A DNA stretch of 12,326 nucleotides from an uncultured Verrucomicrobiota bacterium (GTDB taxonomy: Bacteria > Verrucomicrobiota > Kiritimatiellia > RFP12 > UBA1067), in the NCBI GenBank assembly GCA_946631535.1, contig CAMPAF010000050.1, forward strand, positions 1 through 12,326, read 5' to 3'. Every line of letters begins with the position of its first letter. Within the stretch, counting starts at the first letter, position 1. Of the stretch, positions 6,798 through 12,232 are shown piece by piece. The translations under genes and the position numbers were made by a program. The notes beneath the pieces are model-generated. The model saw only the letters and a list, made by a program, of their open reading frames with translations, was not told the origin of the DNA and searched no databases.

Positions 6798-7261
6798 TCG
6801 TGACAGGTCGTCTGCCGCGGCAATTCGGGATTACGGCAGCGGATGTTAAGTCCGCTGCGCGTTTTTTTGCCGCGCAATCGCGCAACCGCAGGACAAATCG
6901 GGAGGGACGCAGCTTGCCGCGACCGGATGTCTGGCACGAGGTGGTGGTGCATCTCGTGCGGGACGCGGAATCGGACGCGATGCATCGCGCCATCATGGGG
7001 ATCGCGGGCGCGACGGACGTGATCACGCAGGCATACGACGCGATCCCGCCCGAGGAGCCTGGACTGTTCGGCGAGCTGTTCGTCAACACGGACCAGGCGC
7101 TACGCGCAGCTCCGAAGCGGCGCGGGTGGAGTCCGGCGAAGGAGCTGCTCCTCTACATGGCCCACGGCATGGACCATCTGTCAGGCGCGGACGATCATGC
7201 TCCGGCGGACTATGCGCGGATGCGTCGGCGCGAACTTTCCTGGCTGCGCAAGCTGCCATGA
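6788..7261 (+). CDS. ybeY: Endoribonuclease YbeY (16S rRNA maturation factor)
   Basis: A 157-residue UPF0054 protein, close to the usual 150-160. YbeY is a zinc-dependent RNase needed for 16S rRNA 3' maturation and ribosome quality control. The metal site is at AHGMDHLSGADDH: H126, H130 and H137. This has one residue more between the second and third His than the textbook HGxLHLxGYDH. The upstream block GLFGELFVNTDQA and the C-terminal MRRRELSWL also fit. GTG 6788 overlaps the lpxB stop by 10 nt. The N-terminal part VTGRLPRQFGITAADVKSAARFF resembles the normal family start, so the long form is preferred. Residues about 31-47 are an arginine-rich insert encoded by a REP-like element. A TTG at 6914 has a good GGGAGG 8 nt upstream and could start a shorter, 115-residue form. 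A terminator-like hairpin plus T7 lies within the first 81 nt. Confidence 0.9.
   Translation: MRIVVTGRLPRQFGITAADVKSAARFFAAQSRNRRTNREGRSLPRPDVWHEVVVHLVRDAESDAMHRAIMGIAGATDVITQAYDAIPPEEPGLFGELFVNTDQALRAAPKRRGWSPAKELLLYMAHGMDHLSGADDHAPADYARMRRRELSWLRKLP
6836..6868 (+). terminator. Intrinsic terminator/attenuator-like hairpin inside ybeY
   Basis: A perfect 8-bp GC-rich stem (GCAGCGGA 6836-6843 with TCCGCTGC 6851-6858) has a 7-nt loop, and is followed 3 nt later by seven consecutive T (6862-6868). This is the canonical architecture of a Rho-independent terminator, yet it is coding for ybeY residues 17-27 and lies 39 nt after the lpxB stop. Translation of ybeY would be expected to disrupt the hairpin, so it could end exb-cyt-lpx transcripts when ybeY is poorly translated. 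Confidence 0.6.
6899..6925 (+). repeat. REP-like element in ybeY, related to the lpxB repeat
   Basis: The element shares its outer parts with the lpxB copy 6171-6197: CGG(G/A)AGGGACG on the left and CGCGACCG on the right, with a divergent 8-nt middle and the same 27-nt span. GGACGC and GCGACC form an imperfect dyad. It encodes REGRSLPRP in a region where other YbeY proteins have no such insert. Confidence 0.55.
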
Positions 7262-7287
7262 CCGGACCTCCGGAAATATGCTATACT
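7258..7287 (+). promoter_or_regulatory. purD promoter, likely giving a leaderless mRNA
   Basis: The -10 is TATACT (7282-7287, 5 of 6), and ATGACC (7258-7263) is an acceptable -35 at 18 nt. The ATG of purD begins at 7294, only 6 nt after the -10, about where transcription should start. No Shine-Dalgarno sequence lies in front of the ATG. A 12-nt palindrome CCGGACCTCCGG (7262-7273) overlaps the -35 and spacer and could bind a regulator; that is speculation. Confidence 0.6.
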
Positions 7288-7293
7288 GTCGCC

Positions 7294-8592
7294 ATGAAAA
7301 TCCTGACAGTAGGCAGCGGCGGGCGCGAACACGCCATCACTTGGCGTCTCGCGCAGGACGAAGCGAAGCATGAACTCTATTGCGCTCCCGGCAACGCCGG
7401 CACAGCGGCGCTGGCGACCAACCTCGCGCTTGGTGCCGAGGACGTGGCTGGCATCGCCGCGTGGGCGGCGGAAAACAAGCCCGACCTCGTGGTGGTCGGC
7501 CCCGAGGCGCCTCTCTGCAAGGGACTGGTGGACGCGCTTGCCGAGGTGGGCGTGAAGGCGTTCGGTCCGTGCGCCGCCGGCGCGCGCATGGAAGGTTCCA
7601 AGCGTTTCGCGAAGGAAGTGATGAACGCCGCGGGCGTCCCGACAGGACGCGCACAGGTGTTCACTGATCCGGCCGCCGCCAAGGCGGCCCTTCCGGAGTA
7701 CGGACTTCCCGTCGTCATCAAGGCCGACGGACTCGCCGCCGGGAAGGGCGTCGTGGTGGCCGAGACTGCCGAGCAGGCGGAGGCGGCGATCGACGACATG
7801 CTCGTCAGCAACAAGTTCGGCTCTGCCGGAGCGGAAGTGCTCATAGAGGAGTTTCTTGATGGCGAGGAGTGCTCGATCCTCGCGCTCGTGGACGGCGAGA
7901 ACGCCGTGCTGCTGCCGGGGTCTCAGGACCACAAGCGCGTCTTCGACGGCGACAAGGGGCCCAACACGGGCGGCATGGGCGCGTATTCGCCAGCGCCCGT
8001 GGTGACGCCCGCGATGATGCCGGAGATCAAGGAGCGGATCATCCTCCCGGTCGTGCGCGAGCTGAAGAAGCGCGGCATCGTCTACAGGGGGGTCCTCTAC
8101 GCCGGCCTCATGATCACGCCGCCCGGCGGCAAGAAGGCCCTAAGTGGCTCCGCGATCAACGTGGTGGAGTTCAACGCGCGCTTCGGCGACCCCGAGACCG
8201 AGGCGGTGCTGCCGCGCCTTGGCGGCGACTTCGCTAAGGTCCTCCTTTCGTGCGCAGAGGGCAACCTCTCCGAGGCTGACGTTGTTGTAAAGGACGAGAT
8301 GGCGGCCACGGTGATCGTCGCCTCCGGCGGCTATCCCGGTTCCTACGCGAAGGGCAAGCCCATCGCGGGGCTAGACGATGCCGCGCAGGTGCCTGGCGCG
8401 ATCGTGTTCCACTGCGGCACGAAGGCGCAGGACGGGCAAATCCTCACGGCCGGCGGGCGCGTCCTTTCGGTGACGGGGCTTGGCAAGGACCTGCGCTCGG
8501 CGGTGGACACCGCGTACGCGGCAGTCGCGAAGATTTCCTTCGACGGCGCGTTCCATCGCGCCGACATCGCGCACCGCGCCTTCAACCGCTAG
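7294..8592 (+). CDS. purD: Phosphoribosylamine-glycine ligase (GARS)
   Basis: A 432-residue ATP-grasp enzyme of standard length. PurD joins 5-phosphoribosylamine and glycine using ATP, giving glycinamide ribonucleotide, the second step of de novo purine synthesis, in the cytoplasm. Motifs: GSGGREHAI (7-15), VVGPEAPL (67-74), VIKADGLAAGKGVVV (141-155), DHKRVFDGDKGPNTGGMGAYSPAP (212-235, the family signature) and VEFNARFGDPETE (291-303) with the metal-binding Glu/Asn pair. A short extra segment, about KKALSGSA (280-287), separates GLMITPPGG from NVVEFN compared with most PurD proteins. The ATG at 7294 was chosen because MKILTVGSGGREHA is the exact family N-terminus. The upstream open frame from 7126 only shadows ybeY. 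It lies 32 nt after ybeY with its own promoter. Confidence 0.97.
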   Translation: MKILTVGSGGREHAITWRLAQDEAKHELYCAPGNAGTAALATNLALGAEDVAGIAAWAAENKPDLVVVGPEAPLCKGLVDALAEVGVKAFGPCAAGARMEGSKRFAKEVMNAAGVPTGRAQVFTDPAAAKAALPEYGLPVVIKADGLAAGKGVVVAETAEQAEAAIDDMLVSNKFGSAGAEVLIEEFLDGEECSILALVDGENAVLLPGSQDHKRVFDGDKGPNTGGMGAYSPAPVVTPAMMPEIKERIILPVVRELKKRGIVYRGVLYAGLMITPPGGKKALSGSAINVVEFNARFGDPETEAVLPRLGGDFAKVLLSCAEGNLSEADVVVKDEMAATVIVASGGYPGSYAKGKPIAGLDDAAQVPGAIVFHCGTKAQDGQILTAGGRVLSVTGLGKDLRSAVDTAYAAVAKISFDGAFHRADIAHRAFNR

Positions 8593-8606
8593 GGGACAGG
8601 CCCTAG
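8589..8606. terminator. Bidirectional stem-loop holding both stop codons
   Basis: CTAGGG (8589-8594), a 6-nt loop GACAGG and CCCTAG (8601-8606) form a perfect 6-bp stem. The purD stop TAG (8590-8592) is in the left arm, and the stop of the opposing PHP gene (8603-8605) is in the right arm. There is no T-run on either side, so it is at best a weak or factor-assisted terminator for the convergent pair. Confidence 0.4.
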
Positions 8607-9334
8607 AACGTCGTGAGGCGCGGCGAAAGGGTCGTGGCGCGGGCGGCGAATGCCGCCTTTAGCGCCGCGACGTTGAAGGCGGACAGGTCTGCCTCCGTCC
8701 AGACGCGCGCGACGTCATCGAGGTTGTGCGCGTCCGAGCTGCGCGTGACGGCGTAGCCCTCAGCCTTCGGCAGCCAGATCGTTTCGTTCGCCGTGCGCGA
8801 AAGCTCCACGGCGTCGAAGGCACCGTCCGCCGGGATGCCGCCCAGCTGCGAATATACGGAGAACGCGCTGCGGTCGATGTGCGCGGCGAGATAGAGCCCG
8901 CCCATCTCGTGGCACTTCGCGGAGACTTCGGGGATTGTCTTGCGGCAGCCCATGGCGAGGATGCGCCACTCCATCTCGACGATGTCGTCGTCCCAGGTGA
9001 CGACGGGCTGGTCGCCGAACGTCTCTGGATCGTTGACGCGCTTTGGCATGGCGGCGTACACCCAGTCGGTCATGGCGAGAGCCTGTTCAGTGGTGTCGAA
9101 GAGGGCGAGGGTGTGGACTTCCTCAGCGGTACAGACCTCGAGCCCGTAGAGGCAGGCGATGCCTGCGCGTCGGGCGCACTCGGCGATGGCGGGCGTGTTG
9201 CGGGCGCTCTGGTGGTCGGTGAGCGCGATGCCGCCCATGCCGGCGGAGACGGCGCGCGCGACGATCTCGGAAGGCGACATCTCCAGGTTCGCGCAAGGCG
9301 AGAGGCAGCTGTGGATATGGAGGTCGAACTTCAC
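8603..9334 (-). CDS. PHP-domain metal-dependent phosphoesterase
   Basis: A 243-residue protein of the PHP superfamily (TrpH/PolIIIAC-like). Metal-binding residues are visible: DLHIHS with H6 and H8, LTDH with D40 and H41, E66 (GLEV), H74 (EEVHTLALF), H152 (AAHIDRS) and SSDAH with D201 and H203. This is essentially the full trinuclear metal set. Known relatives hydrolyse nucleotide or polynucleotide phosphates such as 3',5'-bisnucleotides; the substrate here is unknown. The GTG at 9334 was chosen because VKFDLHIHS starts the domain at once. It lies 2 nt after the DRTGG gene stop, with GGAG a few bases upstream in that gene. The same DRTGG-PHP pairing occurs in clusters of NADH-dependent [FeFe]-hydrogenases in Firmicutes and Thermotogae, suggesting an accessory or regulatory role, but no hydrogenase is in view. 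Confidence 0.85.
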   Translation of the reverse strand: MKFDLHIHSCLSPCANLEMSPSEIVARAVSAGMGGIALTDHQSARNTPAIAECARRAGIACLYGLEVCTAEEVHTLALFDTTEQALAMTDWVYAAMPKRVNDPETFGDQPVVTWDDDIVEMEWRILAMGCRKTIPEVSAKCHEMGGLYLAAHIDRSAFSVYSQLGGIPADGAFDAVELSRTANETIWLPKAEGYAVTRSSDAHNLDDVARVWTEADLSAFNVAALKAAFAARATTLSPRLTTF

Positions 9335-9336
9335 GG

Positions 9337-9672
9337 TCAGTGCTCCGCCGGCGGGAGGCTGGAGAGGGCGAGGGCGGCGGCGTACTGCGAGAGGGGGGTG
9401 ACGACGATCGCCACGCCCTCGCGTGCGGCGGCCTCCGCCATGTCGGGCGGCACGGGACGGCCGTGGCAGATCACTATCACCGCGCAGCCCACGAGCGTGC
9501 AGACGGCGATGGTGTTGAGATGGTTCTGTATGGTGACTAGCGCGCAGTCCTCGCCCGCGTGGCCCATCACGTCGGAAAGCAGGTCGCCCACGTACACGCC
9601 AGTCGCTGCTGCGTCCTTGACGGGCACGGCGAGCGTGCCGTTCACCTTTTCGCATATCTCTTCTGCTGTCAT
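9337..9672 (-). CDS. DRTGG-domain protein
   Basis: A single-domain protein of 111 residues. The segment GVYVGDLLSDVMGHAGEDCALVTIQNHLNTIAVCTLVGCAVIVI (25-68) closely follows the DRTGG domain, known from stand-alone proteins and next to the phosphotransacetylase and CBS domains. Its biochemical role is not established; a ligand-sensing or regulatory function is the usual guess. ATG 9672 is preceded by AAGGAG about 11 nt upstream, in the 24-nt gap after the FGE-like gene. Its stop is 2 nt from the PHP start. The short gap on each side indicates one transcript for the three minus-strand genes. Family confidence is high, function unknown. Confidence 0.85.
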   Translation of the reverse strand: MTAEEICEKVNGTLAVPVKDAAATGVYVGDLLSDVMGHAGEDCALVTIQNHLNTIAVCTLVGCAVIVICHGRPVPPDMAEAAAREGVAIVVTPLSQYAAALALSSLPPAEH

Positions 9673-9696
9673 TATGTCTTCATCTCCTTGTCGTCT

Positions 9697-11754
9697 TCAT
9701 TTTTCTCTGATTCTAAGGAACGCGCGCGGCGGCGCGCCATTGGCAAATGCCACTCTGTACCGGACCGTCTCGGCAACGCCTTCCGTCAGGTCGGTCACGG
9801 TTATCTGAAGCGCGCCGCCCACCCAGTTGGACAAGTCGCTCGTCGCCTCCAGCCAATTCTTAACCTCCGTCGAGGATATCGTGCCATCTGTCGATGTTAC
9901 CGCAACTGTCATCTCGCCATTCCTGACGGATAGAGCCGTGAAGCGCAACTCCGGGAGTGCCGCCGAGATCCATGTGACATTATCTAGCCATGCGCAATCT
10001 CCTCTTGTCTTGTTGTCTTCGTCTTCATCCTCTTCATCTTTGATATACAGCCAACTGAGCGTATGACTACCGTCACCCGACACCTCAAATGTCAGCTGTA
10101 CCCATTCATTTGAGTTGATCAAGCCATCGCTCTGTTGTTCGTCGTCAACGCAAAAAGCCAACCCGTCATAGACCTTGCGGCGAAACGTTTCTCCCTCCAC
10201 GCGGCACCAGAAGGAAATCGTGCCAGGCCCCGAGACTACGACATCAAGTCGGCTCGTCTGAGAATGCGTAATCGCACCGCTACGCAAGGCATACCCATCT
10301 GGAGATTCGTTCTCGACCGGATACCAGTTCGCATTCCCGCTTGTCACAAAACCCAAGCTCGGACAATTCACGAAATCGCCAAACGTCGTCGGGCGGTTAA
10401 TCGTCCAATCCAGGTCGGCCACGACTTGCAGCTCGTAGTTCGTCGTGTCGTATGTGAACGTGGCGTGCGCCGTGTAGGTGCCCGGATTGGTTGCCACATT
10501 GCCCGTGTAGGTGGCCGATACGCCGTCGGGTAGGTTTGTCAGCGCGACCGTCTTCACCGTGCCGTCGCCCTCGAACGGCTCGTCGTAGTCCCATGCGACG
10601 CCAGTCATGTCGTATGTCGCCTTTGTGATCGTCACCGTGCTGTTGCTCGTGACGGTATCGTATCCGTTCGCCTCCACCTTGTACCATACGGTCACGGCAC
10701 CGTCCGTCGCGTTCGTGATGAGAATCTGTTCGACCTGATAAGGTCCGTTCTCCAACAGGGCGTAGGAGATCGCGGCGTTCGTCGGCATGTCGACATCAAC
10801 TTCTATGCCGTGTCCTTGTCCATCGTAGACGCCTTCGTAGGGCGTAGATGAATGGACGATCTCGGCAGGGAAGCAGGCGATGCGGAAGCCGTAATGCTCG
10901 TATCTGCTGGATGGATACTCACAAGTCCGAAACGACGCGCGGCAGTATGATGCGTAGTTGTTGTAATCGCCTCCGCGTACGATTCTAAGGTTGCTGCTCG
11001 TTCCACCGACAGGATCGTTTCCTCCTGCAAGGGATTCGTCCCAACGATCGAGGCACCATTCGGACACGTTGCCATGCATGTCGCAGAGTCCCCACGCATT
11101 CGTCTGGAGACATCCAACTTCCTTGGGTTGATAGTCGGAATTCCATACGTACCATCCAAGCTGGTTCAGGTTTTCATCTTCCGCATATGGATCATTGTTC
11201 CAATTTGTTCCATTGTTGAAGTCGGTTGTCGTTCCTGCCCGGCACGCGTATTCCCACTGCGCTTCCGTCGGCAGGTCGATAGTAAGGAGCCTTGTTTTCT
11301 CGCGCAACTTGCCAATGAACGTCGAAGAATCGACATCTGCGGAATTTGGCCAAGAGTATGTTGTGCCGCGAATATCGTTCCACGAAACCGACTCCACTGG
11401 CAACATGTCTCCTTGATATAAAGAATGATTGCTATTACTGCCCATCACTAATTCATATTGCCTCTGCGTCACCTCGAAGACGCCGATGAAGAAGGGGCGT
11501 GTGAGATTGACATCAACCTCGTTGCACATCTTGAACGAGCCTGCCTCGATCCGGCGGAGGACGAGCTTTGTCGTCTTGTGCTCGTCCGTCCAGCCGCCTG
11601 ACGGTTCGCCATCGAGAATCTCCATCGGATAGCTCTCCGCGTTCGGTCCGCCCGAAAGGTCGATCACGTAGTATGTGGATGCGCCACATGCGCCCAAAGC
11701 GGCGCATGCGGTCCAGCAGGCGACAATGCACCTTCTGAAGGCGTTCGCTTCCAT
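9697..11754 (-). CDS. Secreted FGE/SUMF1-fold protein with MBG-like and lectin-like modules
   Basis: A 685-residue exported protein; signal peptide about 1-25 (MEANAFRRCIVACWTACAALGACGA). Residues about 60-296 are a formylglycine-generating-enzyme (SUMF1/EgtB/PvdO) fold: VFEVTQRQYELVMG, PVESVSWNDI, LPTEAQWEYACRAGT, AWGLCDMHGNVSEWCLDRW, RIVRGGDYNNYASYCRASFRT and YGFRIA. The second cysteine of the bacterial FGE active pair is not where expected, so sulfatase activation is doubtful. Residues about 305-378 (YEGVYDGQGHGIEV to VTITKA) and 379-454 are two MBG/YDG Ig-like repeats. About 458-596 resembles a concanavalin-like beta-sandwich (GTISFWCRVEG, SHTLSWLY, CAWLDNVTW), interrupted by an acidic run. 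A C-terminal module ends AFLRIREK. ATG 11754 gives the signal peptide directly; a TTG at 11772 is less likely. This architecture is common in Kiritimatiellota/Lentisphaerae. GC is lower than in neighbours, especially at 11140-11470. Confidence 0.85.
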   Translation of the reverse strand: MEANAFRRCIVACWTACAALGACGASTYYVIDLSGGPNAESYPMEILDGEPSGGWTDEHKTTKLVLRRIEAGSFKMCNEVDVNLTRPFFIGVFEVTQRQYELVMGSNSNHSLYQGDMLPVESVSWNDIRGTTYSWPNSADVDSSTFIGKLREKTRLLTIDLPTEAQWEYACRAGTTTDFNNGTNWNNDPYAEDENLNQLGWYVWNSDYQPKEVGCLQTNAWGLCDMHGNVSEWCLDRWDESLAGGNDPVGGTSSNLRIVRGGDYNNYASYCRASFRTCEYPSSRYEHYGFRIACFPAEIVHSSTPYEGVYDGQGHGIEVDVDMPTNAAISYALLENGPYQVEQILITNATDGAVTVWYKVEANGYDTVTSNSTVTITKATYDMTGVAWDYDEPFEGDGTVKTVALTNLPDGVSATYTGNVATNPGTYTAHATFTYDTTNYELQVVADLDWTINRPTTFGDFVNCPSLGFVTSGNANWYPVENESPDGYALRSGAITHSQTSRLDVVVSGPGTISFWCRVEGETFRRKVYDGLAFCVDDEQQSDGLINSNEWVQLTFEVSGDGSHTLSWLYIKDEEDEDEDNKTRGDCAWLDNVTWISAALPELRFTALSVRNGEMTVAVTSTDGTISSTEVKNWLEATSDLSNWVGGALQITVTDLTEGVAETVRYRVAFANGAPPRAFLRIREK
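10001..10042 (-). repeat. GA-rich micro-repeat encoding an acidic loop
   Basis: On the coding strand this is a nearly pure purine stretch made of GATGAA/GAAGAC/AACAAG words, encoding KDEEDEDEDNKTRG (about 572-585) between SHTLSWLY and CAWLDNVTW of the lectin-like module. A similar ATGAAGACGA word starts the 3' end/intergenic stretch at 9673-9700, which also supplies the ribosome-binding site of the next gene. Confidence 0.5.
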
Positions 11755-11762
11755 CGGCGGAC

Positions 11763-11768
11763 ATGATA
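11763..11768 (-). promoter_or_regulatory. Candidate -10 box of the FGE-like gene, near-leaderless
   Basis: Read on the minus strand, TATCAT (5 of 6) ends 8 nt before the ATG at 11754, so the transcript would begin at or within a base or two of the start codon. No Shine-Dalgarno sequence is seen. The -35 at 17 nt (TACCGC) is poor. The arrangement resembles that of purD. Confidence 0.4.
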
Positions 11769-11798
11769 CCAAATTCTGTCCTTTTGCGGTAGTGGAAA

Positions 11799-11877
11799 GG
11801 CGCGGGCCGATGGCTGGGGTAGGCGCGGGCCGGTGGCTGGGGTAGGCGCGGGCCGGTGGCTGGGGTAGGCGCGGGCC
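11799..11877. repeat. 23-bp tandem repeat, 3.4 copies
   Basis: Units begin GGCGCGGGCC and end TGGCTGGGGTA at 11799-11821, 11822-11844 and 11845-11867, with a partial fourth copy from 11868. Copy 1 differs from the others at one base (A for G at 11810). The 23-nt period is not a multiple of three and the region has no credible gene, so it is a non-coding G-rich minisatellite just upstream of the FGE-like gene. Confidence 0.9.
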
Positions 11878-11910
11878 GCTTCGCGGGACTAGTGCCTGCT
11901 ACCGGGACCG

Positions 11911-12034
11911 CCGGGACCACCGAGACTACCGGGATCGTGCCAGGGAGGTGCTTCGCGCCAGGAATAGGCTCACGGGCCAGTGGCCTGGTGCGCAAGCCTG
12001 GCTTGCCATTTCCCGGCGGTCTCGGTGGTCCCGG
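11911..12034. repeat. 23-bp inverted repeat with internal palindrome
   Basis: Left arm 11911-11933 (starting CCGGGACCACCGAGAC) and right arm 12012-12034 (ending GTCTCGGTGGTCCCGG) are reverse complements at 21 of 23 positions, separated by 78 nt. Inside, GCAAGC-CTG-GCTTGC (11992-12006) is a smaller hairpin just before the right arm. The left arm lies in a 9-nt-period run (ACCGGGACC-like words, 11901-11933). No target-site duplication or transposase gene was seen. Confidence 0.7.
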
Positions 12035-12061
12035 TGGCCCCGGTCCGCCCGCTGGAAAATG

Positions 12062-12140
12062 CAATCCCTTGCGGGCGGTTCGCCCATTTCCAGCGGCAAT
12101 CCTTGCAGGCGGTCCGCCCACTTCCAGCGGCACTCCTTCG
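12062..12140. repeat. Palindromic 34-35-bp repeat units (REP-like), two copies plus a remnant
   Basis: Unit 1 (12062-12096) and unit 2 (12097-12130) both run from CAATCC...TTGC through a dyad (GGGCG-GTT-CGCCC in unit 1, GGCGG-T-CCGCC in unit 2) to TTCCAGCGG. A decayed third start, CACTCCTTCGG, follows at 12131. TTCCAGC also begins the coding 27-bp repeat at 2543, so a common origin is possible but unproven. Confidence 0.7.
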
Positions 12141-12162
12141 GTGGCCCCAAACCGCCAAATGC

Positions 12163-12221
12163 AACTTTTTTTGTTTTTCTTCATTTACCCCCTTGCGGGG
12201 CCGCGGGGGATTTGATACACT
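12163..12221 (+). promoter_or_regulatory. Strong stable-RNA-type promoter with T-rich upstream tract
   Basis: TTGCGG (12193-12198), a 17-nt spacer and TACACT (12216-12221) form the core. Directly upstream, 12166-12186 is almost all T (CTTTTTTTGTTTTTC), at the position of an UP element of rRNA promoters. In such GC-rich surroundings this AT tract is conspicuous. The -10 matches 4 of 6 and the -35 3 of 6, so the call rests on the combination with the leader signals that follow. Confidence 0.5.
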
Positions 12222-12232
12222 ATCCCTCCGTT

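Noticed and set aside
9670..9681. Three-codon upstream open frame (ATG AAG ACA TAA) before the DRTGG start
   Set aside because: Its ATG abuts the AAGGAG with no spacing, so it is unlikely to be translated; more likely chance in a GA-rich stretch.
11770..11772. TTG start for the FGE-like protein
   Set aside because: It lies before the putative -10 and would add six residues ahead of a normal signal peptide; ATG 11754 is more natural.
11799..11877. CRISPR array
   Set aside because: Units are directly adjacent with no unique spacers and no cas gene is near.
12142..12172. Terminator from GGTGG...CCGCC and the following T-run
   Set aside because: The stem is only 5 bp with a wobble and lies 8-9 nt before the T-run; the T-run is better explained as an upstream promoter element.
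11856..12215. Collagen-like Gly-Pro-rich open frame (119 codons)
   Set aside because: It reads through the 23-bp tandem repeat end, inverted repeat and palindromic units; the GxY appearance comes from GC-rich repeats, and there is no ribosome-binding site or family match.
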